Notes under the pieces: model-generated | Told to the model about the DNA's origin: nothing | The model's input: the letters and a program-made list of their open reading frames with translations, nothing else | Database searches by the model: none | Program-made: the position numbers and the translations under genes | Source: Varroa destructor | Taxonomy: Eukaryota; Arthropoda; Arachnida; Mesostigmata; Varroidae | Direction of reading: 5' to 3' | NCBI RefSeq assembly: GCF_002443255.2 | Contig: NW_019211455.1 | Coordinates: 45,146,103 to 45,210,102 of the forward strand | DNA length: 64,000 nt | Shown here: positions 41,256 to 55,718 of the stretch, piece after piece | Layout: every line of letters begins with the position of its first letter | Position numbering within the stretch: position 1 is the first letter of the stretch

Positions 41256-44200
41256 TCCTTCGTTGCGATCATGATGGAAGTCTCGCCACAAGCAGCAGTA
41301 CCGGCCGCGATACTATATTGCTACTATTACAACATATGGCTGAAGCAACGGCAAGTGCACTTGTATGCAGTAAAGGTATAAATTGAGTATTATAGCTGGT
41401 GGCACGACCAGTACGTCCGCGATCGTGGCGGATTCAGCGCTACCTCAACCCTTGTCTAACCCCATCGACTGTTCGTGCTCCCTATGACTATGCGATCTCG
41501 ATGACGATCACGACACTATGCTAAAATGGCAATACATGAGATGGTGAAATAGCGGACGCTGCAAACTTCAACAGTGCTTTCAACGACGCCTAGTAGAATG
41601 GGGACTCATAACTCGCGCTCAGAAGATCTGTATTCCACGAGCCGACCCGTTGTAGTCCAGCAGGAGAAGCAAATGGAAAGAGGCTAGAGAAAGCATATAT
41701 AGAACTATTGTGCTATGAACATTACTACAGCTATGACAGTGCTCGATTCTATACAGCGAAACCGACCCTTCCACTTCATATTACCGCGTACAAATATATA
41801 GAAGATGCCAAGACGCTCCCTGATTGCGGTTGCTCCGTGGTCTGGCTAACTTCATTGTACCTTCCACTTTTGCCAAAGCCCCTCAAACTATTGTAACGCG
41901 CTCGCAATAGTATATGCGAGCGTTTCGTCACAACGGGATGAAATGGATACGTTGAGAAGATGTGGTATGGCGTTTTTAAAACTCGCTCGTTTACAAAGTC
42001 TCGTATCCACCCTTTTTTGTTCGCAGAAGTCCGCAATGCAGCAGCATTACTTTCGCTTGCCAGTCAGTACAATTCCGTCATACGGTGGCAAACACTCCAC
42101 GTCTTCCTCAACGTGATATGTAGCGTAGTGATAAAACGTGTGCTGATCGTCAGTCTTGCTTATTTTAGTATTTCTCATTGACATTGTTTCTTGGTATGTT
42201 TCCTATATGTTTCTTTGTGCATGATTTCTTTCAGCCATATTATATAGCGTAAAGATGATACGGAACCTTGGAAACAGTACGTCTTTTTCGCCTGTATGTT
42301 TGCTTCTAACACGTCCTGCGCAGTGTTGTTCCTGGTATGTTTTTCCTGTTTGGACTGGGGTAATGCATTTACTACGACTGGTGGCATTTTCGTAGTCCCC
42401 GCGCATACAGAAAACATGCCTGATTCAGAGTGAACAGTTTAAAGAAATGAAATAGAGGCAGGTCTCTCGCCTGGTGAACCACGCCCTTTCAACTCTCCTG
42501 ATCCAATTTGCGTCAACAGTTGTCTTCGCTAGCGTAGTGCACGTGTACGAACGTCGGCGTTTATTTGTCCCTTTTTTTTTTGTAGTAGTCCGCATGAAAA
42601 GCCTTGCCTTTATATTTTTTCCTTAACTTACATATGTAACACGGGCGCACAAAGACCATTTGAATCGTCTCATACTCATCTAATTCAATTCGAGCCACTA
42701 GAGATATCTTTGGTCTGCCCGTTTCATCTACTAAATTGTCCTGTAGAGGCACCAGTCACATTTTTTATGTACATTCGGAAGTCTTCGCCTTTTTAGAACC
42801 GTTAAGGTTTATTCTCATTAAGCGCAAACTCTAGCTCTAACCCCAGGTACAAGTAGTCTTCTACCTCCACCTATCATCTCACTGTATAAGAACATGTATA
42901 ATAGCACTCATATGAATTGGCTTAAGGATCAATATTAGAATCTATGACAAAAAGAATTCTCTTTTGTTTCCATAGTCACGAACTACTTTGAAACCTATTT
43001 TAATCAGGACTGAGGACATGTGTTTTCTTTCCGTACTATCCTACAGCATGCCCCCTTTGTCCACCTTTATCTGTATATACTACTTCAATGAGAGTCACCA
43101 TTTGCCATTGCTTCCACTTTTCTTTGTATTCCATATTTATAATAGTCCCTACCAAAATAAGAAACGGCAGGTAACTGGCCCTTTACTGTCGTCATTGCAT
43201 GACATTGCTCCCGCCCGTTGGTTGCAAATAGAAAAAACAGCGGGCGTAGAAAATGATCAACCCTGAGTGTAAACGACCGTACGGGTTTACAGAAAATCGG
43301 CAATTCAAAACAAATAAAACAAATATTAATGAAGGTCCTTCAATTGCTCTTGTATTTCTAAGACCTGTACAGTTTGACTATGGCTGTTAGATATGGCAAA
43401 CAGTAAAGAAGCGAGACCACGCCAGGCAAAAGCTACTTTAAGGCATTTGTCTGCGAGGATTGCTTATCCAGGCTACTTAAGTATCCAACGACGAGTGCGT
43501 TGTCGGTTCCTGTAGAATGTGTACGGATATAAGAGCAGTCTAGCGGTCCTGACAGGTGCCTGCCTCGTACACGTTAAGCTATGATGCACCGATATATAAC
43601 AGCGACGGAGGAAGCAAATCTAAACCGGTTTTAGGTTATCATCCATAACAAGGTACCAAATATAACAAATGAATATGTTAACCTTACATTGACTCTACAC
43701 TGAATCATAAATTTCTCGATCAGCTATCGGCTGAAGATCGAATTCCACATTCTGCAGTTCTAGTGATAGCTGTGCAACTATATATAGAAACAGAAAGTAC
43801 ACGAAGTTTTACTGTTCCTTCTTGGTCGTTTCATGGAAAGGTTACCCAGTAATGCGTATCGCCATGTGTTATATGTATATTATTATATGTATGTAAATAG
43901 AGTGACACATCTACATACTAAAATGTCTATTTTACTTCGTTAAGTTAAATGTTAAGCGCGTGCAGCAAGGATCTTCATTCAGTTGAATCGTTAACGATAG
44001 TTGGCAATTGATCCGACTATGTATATACGTGCATGCACACGGTGAGTACTATAAATGGTGACTCATTTAGCCACATTCTCAATTGCGGCACCTATGAAGC
44101 CGTGTCATATGTATGCATATCTATGTGCGTCATACGCCATTTGGCTCTACTTTTTAAAACGAAATATCTAATGCTTTTTTTGGTCCTGCAGGAAACCACG

Positions 44201-44489
44201 AAGGACAAACAGCCTTCGCATTCCGGCAGCGCTCTTCCATTACTCTCTTCTGACGTCTTTCTCATCACGGTTGTGATCATTACCATTGTCATAAGCATTT
44301 CAATCTTCTTTGATGACATTTCAGCGATATCTTATCAGACGCAGCGCGACATTGGACAATCAGTCACTTGCGTCGCTAGCAATGGTCGAACCGCTTTTGC
44401 TATTGCTTCACTGCTACAGCTGATACTGCCCTTCGCAACCAACTGACTGCTAGCTACAATTCAATCTTGAGCGCAGTTCGCTGTACGCA

Positions 44490-44490
<1 letters not shown>
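41256..44490. other. Non-coding stretch; no gene recognised
   Basis: Short frames only. The best, 44033-44446 plus (137 codons), has hydrophobic segments but no family resemblance. A small hairpin lies at 41899-41922 (8-bp arms CGCTCGCA/TGCGAGCG, 8-base loop). Confidence 0.5.

Positions 44491-44534
<44 letters not shown>
44491..44534. repeat. (TA)22 microsatellite
   Basis: A pure run of 22 TA units, the longest uninterrupted dinucleotide tract in the window. Confidence 0.97.
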
Positions 44535-44535
<1 letters not shown>

Positions 44536-44699
44536 CTGGTGAACAGCAGCTTTAGGGGTGGTTTGCCCGTTTTCTTCCCAACATTGTTCGCCGGCAACAA
44601 CCCTTTCTTCGCTGCTGCGGCCGAACTCAACGGAACCCAATCGACGGAAGCAACTCACCCAGGCAGCATTTGCAAGATGGGCGCATTAATGCGCTGACC

Positions 44700-44758
44700 G
44701 TGCTGGACTGGGTTGCTGGCTGGTCCGGTCCAGCCCAGCCAAACTCCCGATCCAGCAC
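44700..44758. other. 59-nt G/C-rich imperfect hairpin
   Basis: Outer arms GTGCTGGA (44700-44707) and TCCAGCAC (44751-44758) pair fully. After one mismatch, 44709-44712 pair with 44746-44749 (one a G-T wobble). After a 4x4 internal loop, 44717-44723 pair with 44735-44741, closing an 11-base loop. That is about 19 base pairs in 59 nt. It could be a small structured RNA or a cis structure; the internal loop makes a standard microRNA precursor uncertain. Confidence 0.4.
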
Positions 44759-45249
44759 CCCAACAATGCCAGCAAAATGACGGTGGCAAGTCCACTCCGG
44801 TGGGAGCGGGGCGCTGCGTCATGCGTTCTCTTGCTGCCTGCCTTCGCGAGTGGCTGTGTTTTCGAACGATCAGAAAAACAACGACGATGGCGATGTAAGC
44901 GAGTGGCGGACATGGGAAGCCTCTTCCTCAAAGCGAGGACGGAGGGAGCAATTTGGAACACGGCGCCAGGAAGGAAGCGAGAAGAGTGAAAAACAAAAAC
45001 GATTTTCCCTTCTCTCGCAGCCCATTTTCTTTGGCCATGAGAAGGGCTTTCATTGTAGTGTTGCTGCTGGTGGCTGCAATAGCATATGTGACAATAGCGG
45101 TGAAGACTCCTCTCGATGACGCAACGATTATCAGGATCTTGAAGTATGTCCTGAGGTTTTTCTGTTGGCAGCCCAGTTTCTACCTCCCTGCTGTGCGCCA
45201 TTTTGAGGGTGCTGCCGGCTAATGTCTCAGATTTTCTAAGGTTTCCTTG

Positions 45250-48200
45250 CCCTCTTTACGATTCTTCAATGTAACTACCCTCAGTGGTGTCCAACACCCG
45301 TCTCTATATCGAGTGGAGCATGAGAAGTCCGGAACAAATCCAAGAACTAGCAAGGTAAACCGTGCCGAATCGCTGATGTGTTCTCCTGAGATAGCGGTTC
45401 ACGACAAATACGTTAGGCGTTTCGAACAGTACCAATATGCCGTATTTGCTGATGAAAAATGGTGAGGTGTGACGTGTGGGCGGTCAACGGACGGGGCTAT
45501 ATAACGTTTTTTTTTCCATCTCCTCATCGTTGGCAAGTAACGAAAGACAGGGCGAGACAAGCAGTAAACAAAGCCATTGAACCCGTGCATCGTAGGTGAT
45601 TTTTTTCCTGTCAGAAGCGATGGACGCTATTGTGTTAGCCCCTGAGTCGAGCCATATTTTAGCATGAAACGAGTGGAGTACGAAGAAGGCGGAGCTAATT
45701 TCCTATGATGCTTGACGTTATAACAGTGTATACGCTCAGTGGGCAAACAGCTGCAGGGCTGCTCTGTTGCAGTTGAGCTTGAAAACTTCAATGATGTGGT
45801 TTTTATGGCGTGTCGTGTAGGGGGGCATAGTTATGCTCAATGCATAAGGCACTTGGAACCTTGAAAGAAAACGTGGACGAGGTAAATTATAGCAGTATTT
45901 ATGTTGTTCGTTCGTGTGTATTCATTATGCCAGGTAAGTAAGGGTAATTTCTGTATCACACAATATATATATATTTTCTAATCACGTTAATCTACGTATA
46001 TCCAGCTTCAAAAGGAATTGACGAAATCCAGATGATGATTTATCAGATATTCAGCAAAATATCAGATAAGGATCTTATTCTTTAATTTTGCTTAATCTGA
46101 GCTGCTCCTACTTTCGGGTTATCTCTTTAGAATCTTTTCTGCTATTCTACCGCAGTGGAACGAACTGAAGAGCCGGCGAAAAGTTGTACTCTGGCAGCGA
46201 TGCTTGCTATGAACTAACATTGCGACTTTAAGTTCTGTTTTCTCGTCTTGCATAAGACGCACCCATTTGTTTTCATTAGACCGTTGCCTTATTTCTAGTT
46301 TCAGAATGTGATCCAACCGACTCGTTTCAACTCGGAAAGAATATATGAGTTCTCTTGTTGAAGAAAACGTGCAACACTTCAAAGTACGAGATGGCACGTT
46401 GCAACGAGAAGCGATCAAAAAAGAGCAAATAAGACAAAATATAGCAGATGTCGCTGGCGTGCGTTAACCCCTTATCTCTTCACGACGTCATCGCATCGCC
46501 TGCTACAGAAATTCTTTTCGTAAAGCTATTTATCTACGGCTAACTACATGCACTGTAAAAGAGGATGGTGAGTAACTTATGGGAATCAGCTGAGCACGCT
46601 CAGCATCGCCACGCACTTGTCACAAGTTCAAGGCACCTTATGGGAGTTCATGCAGTTCTAGTTTGCGTATTACAAACGACACCTTCCACTTAAGGATTTG
46701 CTTGCCTTGCCTCCGTCTACTTTCTGCAAATGCTTTTCCCCGTTATTGAACTAGTGCCGTTTACTCTAGCATATGACTAAAATTATCGACTTGTCGCCAC
46801 GATGCCTCGTGGCTGGCTCAAAGCTCCTCGAAGCCGTCCGGACAAAAAGAACATTGATGGTCGTCGAGGAACATCGGTGTCATTACGCCAGGTCGCCAAC
46901 GATAGTATTTGGGGTTTCTTTGTTTTACGCGTTTTTTTTGCCTCAAGGTTATTTTCGTTCGTAAGCGACTAAAATCAGGCAAATCTCCTTTACAATGCTC
47001 AACTTGCTTCGCGATGCGACCTCTTCAAGCCCATTTTAAATAGGAAGTAATAGCACAACAAGACGCTCAGAGACGCTGGCTTAGTTTGGTATTTGTGCAA
47101 GTGCCGCTATGCTCGACCTCACGCTTTGTCTCATTCGGTTTAGATCCACCTGCAATGCACGCAGTGGCACGTACCATCTACGATAACCAAAGGTCCCCAA
47201 AGAACCCTCCTGCGGAGCTCCACCCATTTTGACAATTTAACGATTCCCAAATGGCGGAGTTGCCGCTTTACTCACAAAGTTGTAGCTATATTATCGTCTC
47301 TGCCATACAGCTTCCATCTCGCCCATCATCAGTAGTACAAGGTTGTGTCAGAACACATCGATAACTAGTATTGTCGCCCATGTGAAGTGTAAGAAAAAAA
47401 GCAAAACATAGAAGATTACATTAGGAATCAACTGGAACCTACTTGAAGGTAGATTCAATGGGTTTCGATAACAGCAATGTCTACAATACCCTCAAACTAA
47501 AAGTCTGAGAAGCCCCCAGTTCCCAATAACAAAACAATAGGCAAACGGAGAAGAAATGCGGTTAGCTAAAGACAATACGAGATGGTGTATTTCATTCGAT
47601 AGCGACGCGAAAAGTTACACTTGTGACTTTTCATGTATCCGAAGACACAAGAAAACTCTTGTTGACTGCTCACGTACAGAGCTCCGAACGCACCATCATA
47701 CGGTGTCGGGTTTAAAACCCAGCTTACACTCATCATTTTTTCAAATCGTTATTATTATTTAGACTTCAGGCCAGTAGCAGAGCAAACAGCAACATACTTT
47801 CTGCTCATACTGTATTCGAAATTGATCCCATCTTGCCACAGGCATTACTTTCAGTCGCATGGTATTAGTAAAATGGGAAGCCACCATACGGCGATGTGCA
47901 GTCGTAAGTTGAGCTAAGTAGAAATCTGCTCTGCTATTTTGCATGAACAAACTTTAGCTGGATACTTTACATTATCGTAAATAAAACTACCGTATAATAA
48001 CCACCGCGTGCAAGCAACACAGACCATAGAATAAATACAAGTTTACGCCTATATTAGCTATTACGATTGTCAGCGAGAAGACTAAATGTAACGTGCGTTC
48101 GGTAAGTGGATGGAGAAGCGCGGCCGTTTCAAGCGGACTAACGCCAGCCACATGTATCTAAAAAGTATTATAATGCACTCTCCAAAACAATTTCGGACGA

Positions 48201-49000
48201 CCCAGTGTTTTGCGAAACACATCAATACAAATCGTATGAGACCCAACAGCCGCACCTAACATGTTCGCAGGACAACTGGGCGTTTCCGATGATCTCATGG
48301 AGAGATTTCTAATGGCCAAGTTACGATTATATCAATAGCCTGCCTCCCCGTCCCAAACAAATTATGATATTTAATCATCGAATGCGCTGGTTGCCGTTAG
48401 TTTGACAAAGCCTGTAATGTATCGTATAATGTGCACATTTCTATTTATAAAAGTAAAATGACTCGGATCAAATAATGACTATAGTAACAGGGCAAGCAGA
48501 GACGTAAATTGCTTGTTCAAACATTTTGTTAGTCCGAACAAACAAGAGGGTCAATTCAATGTACAGGCAACTAATTATAGTAGTTATTACTAGTAGGTGT
48601 TTAAGTGATTAATTTTGTCCAATGGTAATTCGTATCCAACGGTTTCTTCACTGATGCCAACCGAATTTCCCCTATTGCGTTCTCCAGTAATCTTTCGAAC
48701 AACTTAGGTTCTTCGTGTAACGCACTAGTATTATACGTCCGATCATTTAACGGCTGTATGTGTGTTCTTGCACGATACGGTGAACATAAAATGAGCCGTA
48801 TATTAAAAATAATGCCAATGATGGTGACTATTGTTACCTTAACTTAATTTTTATATCTAAATACTATTGCTTTCGCTGTAGGGTTTCGTTATGAACTTAG
48901 ACAAATACTTCTTTGTTTACGATGCCATCGTTTCAATTATGACCGCAACAGCGATCTTTCATCGATGACTAGTTGCCACCACTTACCGACTCGTTCGCGT
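45250..49000. other. Non-coding stretch; nothing recognised
   Basis: Frames of fewer than 100 codons on both strands, a short TA run near 45963-45974, and A/T-rich sequence. No RNA gene or repeat of note was seen. Confidence 0.5.
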
Positions 49001-52000
49001 TAAACCTGCCTGTCTCGCTCGGCGCCTGCTGTAACGCAATAGCTGAAGAACCGATAGCAAAAGCAACGATGAGAGCTCCTACCGGTGCAGCCACCTCTGT
49101 TGCCATTATGACGATGACAGCCAAAGGACACTTCACAACGCTACAGAAATACTTCTGCACTGAGTCACCAACAGCATCATCATCATCACTGATTCAGCGC
49201 GAACGAACGCCTGCTAACGGCGTTTGCCACGCTACTGGCTACCGCCCTCGATGTTCGCGGCCACTACCCCGCCCTTACGTAAGCGGCTCACCAGCCGAGA
49301 ACATAGTCAATAATAACGAACGACATAAACATACATAGTTAAAATATGGCCAGTTATTGTTTTCAGTATGAATAATGGCTATTAATCGTAAAGGTATATT
49401 TTCCTCGATTCCTATAATCGATCGGTTATTGTCGGTCTCGCTATTCACGTATATATACAATTTACAAGGTTATGCCTGGATGACTACATTGATTTTATTA
49501 TCAAAGTAACCGAGCGCAGTATGTTTGTGCTTATTACTTTCTAATTATCAACAATATTATCGAAATCTATATCTGGTACTGTTGCAATACTGTTACACAT
49601 TTCTTTTTAGACCTTCCGATACATGCTTATGCTTTTTGTTGCTTTACTGTCTCTCTCCGTTCATTTGTTTACGGACCAGATTTTCGTCTGCCTCCATACG
49701 AACAACTTTTTTTTCTACCGCAGTTTCCTTTCGTTTCATCCCAGTTGGGTCGTAATGCTCTCTGCATGTCCTACTGCTTGCTCTTTCTCAATCTCTATAG
49801 AGTAATTGTACTTTGTAGCCACTTTGCTCCCGCTGCAGCCTTGTATTAGTGTGTATGGCCGTGCGAGTGGCTCTCACTGCTGCGGTCACTGCAAATTTTC
49901 CTTAGCAGAATTCTATCTCGCTATTTTCGTTTGCATACTCTCTCCGCCGAGCGTAAAGATTAACTTAAGTCGTTCGCGCAGACTCAATAGAAGCGACAGC
50001 AGCGCACCGCGCATCAGTACGAGCGAGCGTCAGTGGCTCAATTGGTTCCATTGCCCGCCGGCTAGCAGAAAGTATATCATTGCTCAAGGCAAAGTTGATA
50101 GCCGCTCAATAGTGCAGTGGCCTTGCAGAGGATGCACGGTGGAATGCCGCAATCGATTGCGCGCTATCGTTGTGGACAACAACGAAAAGCGGACGAAAAG
50201 CGGAGGCTTTCAAGACAAGATGGCCAGTTTGTCAGTCCTCTACCACTCGCGATACACCATGATCATCTATCGATTGCTTACGCGTTTCGTGCTTCACGCA
50301 CCCAATATTATTAAGGGATACATCCTTATACCCCACAGGGCGTCACCTGCACTATAACGTTGGCTTGCGTTGAAATCTATGTCTTTGCGGTACGGTCGAC
50401 TGTAGAGCAGAATTCCTCTTAGTATGAACGGCTTCACGTAAACTATACGGGCTTCCAATAAAGCGTCCAGAAAAACAGACGATCATGACCAGACGAAAAA
50501 ACTGTATGGTAATTTTGTTGCGAGACTATCTAAAACACGCTTGCTCCACTCGCTTAACTTTGCGAAAGACACGCTATCCTGAAAGAATCGACCTCAAAGC
50601 AAAGTCTTTGCGGAAAGAGAACACTTCGTTAGTTTGTATGTTTATATCAACAAGATATTCACTAATAATATGTATTCGTTCATGAGCATATGCTAGAAAG
50701 CTATGTATTTACGGGCTAGTAATATATAACAATCGATTACTGCTATGTCACCTATTAAATGCATCTAGCTTTTCAATATTTAGCAAACACATGATGAACT
50801 GTTTCCTAGGACGATTCAGATTCTATCTACTTTTACACAATCGATGTCAAACAAACAGAGATAATTTGAGGATCACGGAATAGACGCTAGTGTTTCATGC
50901 AAGCGTTCCTGTTTCTATTGTGTCGAGCCCTGCATGTTGGCTACGCATTATTAAAATACCATGGTCATTTAAAAAGTGCTTTCGGCATCATCAAGGTTTA
51001 CTTCGAAGGAAAAAAAAAGAGCTAAATTTATACCTCCCACCCGCCCAAATGGTTCCCTCACTTCGAATACAAGTAAGCTTCGAGCTCACCCTCAGGATGC
51101 TTCAGAACATCTTGCTGTCGTACTCAAGACTCTGGTATCTTGCATTTGTGACGAACAGTTACGCTGACCATCAATGACCGAAATCCCATCACCGAGAATT
51201 CGTCTCCCCAACCCAGTCTTGTTCGGCTGCCAGGACAGAAGAACAAACTGTTTTGTTTAAAAGTATGGGGAATCCCTGGAATTCTTAGACGGCATCAGAT
51301 TCTTCGTGGACGTTACCTGGCTATTTCTTCAATGGAAACTTATACTATTTCGCTATTTAGTGCCCGCTGTTTGTCCAATGTTCATACAAGTACCATTTCC
51401 TTCCCTAGCTGCCAGACACTTTTTTTTTTATAAATACGCACCTTTTCCACAGCAGCTATTAACTGTTCCAGTCTCCAGTGACAAACAATAGCGGCATTTT
51501 TAGCGTCAGAACAGGCAATATCCATACCACGCGGAAAATAGGTCTCCTCTATTGCTGGTAGTGTAGCGCTAGCGATGGCAATATACAATTAACCGTAACC
51601 AAATTATCTACTATTGTATTTGGGCAAACGCGTTCTTCCGTCGCTACTCGCTTCTCGTTTTAGCCGATAACCTTTCGGGTAATAGGATGCGCCTTAGCCC
51701 GTCGCACCGCGCGGAGCCCAAACGGTCGGCGCTCGTTCGACGTACGCAATCGACCATTACGCAAAACCAGAGGTCCACACAGTGTAGCGGTAGCAGCAAG
51801 CCAGACCCAACGCAGTCTTCATCTTTCGTCGTGGATCAGCTACGATTCAAGAAGATACTTCCAACAGCGGTGGTCTGTTATTGTTGTTGTTGGTAAGACA
51901 AACCATTGGGCAAAGCAACAAGCGAACAGAGCCTCACTAGGAAGAAAAGACGACTACGCAGGAAACGAAAATAGCTGACCGCTTTCTCGCTCCACTGCGA

Positions 52001-54900
52001 TCGACTGCCGTTACTTGTATTCTATGCCACAATACCATTGTAGATCGACGAGCTGGCGCTGTGTAAGAAGTGAACTGCTGATAAAAATAATTGAAAAGTA
52101 TATACATCGCAAAATAATAATTAAGTGAAGGGTAGATCATCCACGGGGGCACGAGAAAGCATAAGATGTTAGGCGTAAATTTAGATATGTACAAATTTCT
52201 ATTATTGGAGAATCTGTGGCTGACTTGTTACGATTTGTACGGTTAGACGTGCAGGTTGGGAAATAAGTGTCTTGACAATTTAGAGAAATCACTTGAGAGA
52301 CTGAGAACTTCATTTTGCATATGCACACATTATATGTATGTTAAGTGACATTTTTCAAACCGTCGACGAACTCATGACCCATCCTGCGTAATATGACAGT
52401 GAGCGAGTGCCAGCTTGATTAAATAGGTTTCGTGTCCCCTTTAATATATAACATAAAACACGCTGGCATAACATTTGCCCACTTAAATTTTTTTTTTACA
52501 TAAAACTGAGCTGACTGTGGAGACAATTTTACTTAAGCGATTTATGCCGCGACAGCATCAGTCCGCAGCAATTTGCTAGCTAGCAGGCTAGCTGATGAGG
52601 CACGTCAGAACAGAAGACAGCCCGCTTTCACCATCAACGCCATAACCAATACAACAGATATGATCCCACCTCCAGCGGTGGAAGTACGGCTCTAAATATG
52701 CATACACACATGTTCAATCGAGTCATAAGCAACAACAGGCTTATGTTTTTACTATACCGTTAACGATGTTCCCAACCGCTCTACCTAACTGTTGCTACGA
52801 CTCCAACCCTAACCCCCGTTTTTATTCCAGCACCGCAGAAGCAGGAATCAGGGACTCCTCCACAACGACCGCTGTTAACCAGAACTCCGCTTATGGTCAG
52901 ATGCTCACGGATAAAAGTCAGCCTTCCAGAGTATTCTGCATTCAATATTGTTTCTCCACCTGTCTTGTGACATGTTCATCACACTGATCTCTCACCCACT
53001 AAGACCGTTGCTGCGATACCGCTGTCGTACGAAAGGCCGGTAAGAAAGGACATAGCAAAATGCATCCTGTTTGGTTATATCTGCTAACCGAGAGAAACGA
53101 TGCATTAGAAGACATATGACACAAAAAAAGAAAAATAAGACACACTAAACCCCGTTTCCCTTGCCTTTCTACCCCTGAAAGCGTGTGCTGTCCTGCAACT
53201 CGTAAGCATCATCAGCATCTATAGCGATATGACACCGAACTTTTCGATGAGTGGAGGAGAACACCATGGGATAGCCACGACGAAACCTTTTGCCGATCAA
53301 CTGCTAAGGGACAATGTTTATCCAAAAGATTCTTCCTAGAGATCGTTGAAACTCCAGTCGGGACGGCGCACTCAACTTTACTACAGGTCCCAATGTTGTA
53401 CGGACCAAAAGTCGTATCACTGAACGTTAGTAAATTCAGCGTGCGTCGACTGCAATATATAATACAAAAGTAAATTCCGTTTATTAAGTGGTTAGGGTGC
53501 TTGCAACACTGTTAAACTATCATAACCGCTTTCACAAGCTACACGTTGGTATTTAGCCCGCCTGTACATGCGACGACGCATCTGCCTGATTTCGACCATT
53601 TTTTCGATGAATAGGTTCACTGCAAATAATCAGCGCGTTTTTCGATAATACGTACATGCATATAACTTATAAATCCGTACATTTTGAATAAGCTGTAATC
53701 CCTACATGGAGTTTGGTCTAATTATGTACAGTTCAAACGAATGAGCACCGTCTCAAACTAAGCCTGGTCCCCCCTTTTTTCCCCATAGCAATAGCAGTCG
53801 TCGGTTCACTTCTATATCGGTTTGCCACTTGGAGCACTATGATGCAACTGACCGAACGGCAGTGGTCGCCATGGCGGGCTGACAAGTAGGGCTTCGTGGT
53901 AAGCGCCGCACAACAATCCAGGACCATACTTGTCGGGCTTCACTTTGAATTCGACTTCCAATCACTATATGCGACATAGCAGCATCTCCGGAAGGCTACA
54001 GCTTGTCTATCCATTTAAACGACGTCATCTAGTAATCGAGTGCGCCAGCGCAGAACAAGCTGATTCACTTTTACGGGATCGCGCCGCTCTCTACGTACTG
54101 ACACGCAGATTGTCAACCTGCGGCAACGTTAGCTAGATCCAACCAGCCACAGACATGCCCCAGCACACACACGCAAAGCACAACCGCAACAGTTCGGCAG
54201 AATCTTGTGGAACAGATGTGTTAGTCAGGGAATCAACAGCAGTAGTTTTTCACTGGCCGATTCTGCCGTTCCCGTTGCTCACACAACTCTTATGTACACC
54301 AAACAAACAACCGTCATATTAGCTCACCGACGTTAAGATTGGCCAGCATTATGGACCACCGGTAGCAAAAACCTTGCTTTGCTGCTAGCCTCGACCCCCC
54401 CAGGGACCTCGCTTCCTTACACTATTGCAATGGATATTGACCTAGTAGGAGGGCAAACTGGGAGCTGGCAGGACGAGGCATGTGCTTTTCTCGTCCTGCT
54501 GCCTGATGTCGTTGTTCAGTTCCCTGAAATTACGCCCTTCCGCCTCAATGATTATCCCCACAAGCATAGCAAACACTCTGTAACCCCTACTACATACCTC
54601 CGACCACTAAGACGCTTCACCGTCCGTGCAGCCATGGCTGTCTGTCCCGTCAGCCAGCCAGTTAGCGCTCGTTGTTGCCCTATGTCTTCAATAATAATAG
54701 CACCGACACGGATCGATTTTGGACGTTGTTAAACGTGTTACCAACACTACCACTACTTCAAACCGAAATCACACTCATACGTACACTCACCGCACACAAA
54801 CACAGAGGGCTAAAATTCGTGATTCAATCGAATACAAACAACACAGCCTGCTAACCATCACTGCTTCGTCGGCCGAGTTGATGAAGTTTTCCGCTGATAG
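49001..54900. other. Non-coding stretch with isolated open frames; no gene recognised
   Basis: The longest frame, 49806-50357 plus (183 codons as an open stretch), has no recognisable motif, and its first codon is TTG rather than ATG. The remaining frames are short and overlap on both strands. Confidence 0.4.
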
Positions 54901-54914
54901 AATCGCAGGTGCTA

Positions 54915-54939
54915 TCGCTGCTGCTGCTGCTGCTGCTGT
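54915..54939. repeat. (CTG)n microsatellite
   Basis: About eight CTG/GCT units; an Ala run in an overlapping frame derives from it. Confidence 0.9.
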
Positions 54940-55614
54940 TGTAATGTTGAGATTTTTTAAATATGAAATAACGCACGAGACCGACAGGATTAGCTGTTGC
55001 AGGCAGCGCTAGTGTAGTATACAGATGAGAGCATTAACCGTTCGTTTCATACATCCCGTCAAGGTAACGAACGAGACAGAGTTTCTCTCAGTCGAATATT
55101 TTTGGCACTATTAACAGTGGCGGCAGTGCCACTAATGAAGCTAGTACTTCTGACGTCGTCGGGGTAGTTATCCTGTGCTCCTAGCGACGTTACTGAGATC
55201 GTATCCCCTACGGCAGAAAGGGGAACAGACTGGGTTTAGCTGTTTCGATTTCTCTGGCTAGAATTCGTTCAGTATCCGTATTCTCACACGCTTACACCAG
55301 TGAGACAGACACGCTCACCCGTAGCACGGTACCGCACTCTCTACTAACGCGAGTGCCGCCGTTCAATAAAATTGCGATTCCTACTGCCGTCGTATCCGCC
55401 ACGACTGGAAACTAGACACACTTCGTCTATTTGGTAACATTAGTCGTCAAAGAGCGATCGTCTCCGCCGTCGCCACATCTTGGACAACAGGAAGGAAAAT
55501 TCAAGGGGATTTTTTGCTCAATAATTACTCGCACTTCGCTGCTGGCCCTGCTGAGGTCTCGTCTACCATTTCAGGTGGACACCCAGGCGAATCGACTCCC
55601 GATTCTATCCACCT

Positions 55615-55633
55615 AGCGGCAGCAGCAGCGGCA

Positions 55634-55666
<33 letters not shown>

Positions 55667-55718
55667 ATGATGCTGGTGGCAGCAGCAGTAGCACCATCAG
55701 CAGTAGCAGCAGCAGCAC
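55615..55718. repeat. Compound GCA/GGC/GAC/GCA triplet repeat
   Basis: Consecutive GCA/GGC units, then about eight GAC units, then GCA/GTA units over about 100 bp. All phases avoid stops here, so Ala, Thr, Val and Ser runs appear in open frames on both strands. Those frames (for example 55514-55918 plus and 55605-55958 minus) are best explained by the repeat. Confidence 0.9.

Noticed and set aside
44686..45201. 171-codon minus-strand open frame opposite several plus-strand frames
   Set aside because: Lies in a G/C-rich patch where several phases are open; no family resemblance.
49806..50357. 183-codon plus-strand open frame
   Set aside because: Its first codon is TTG, and the translation shows no known motif.
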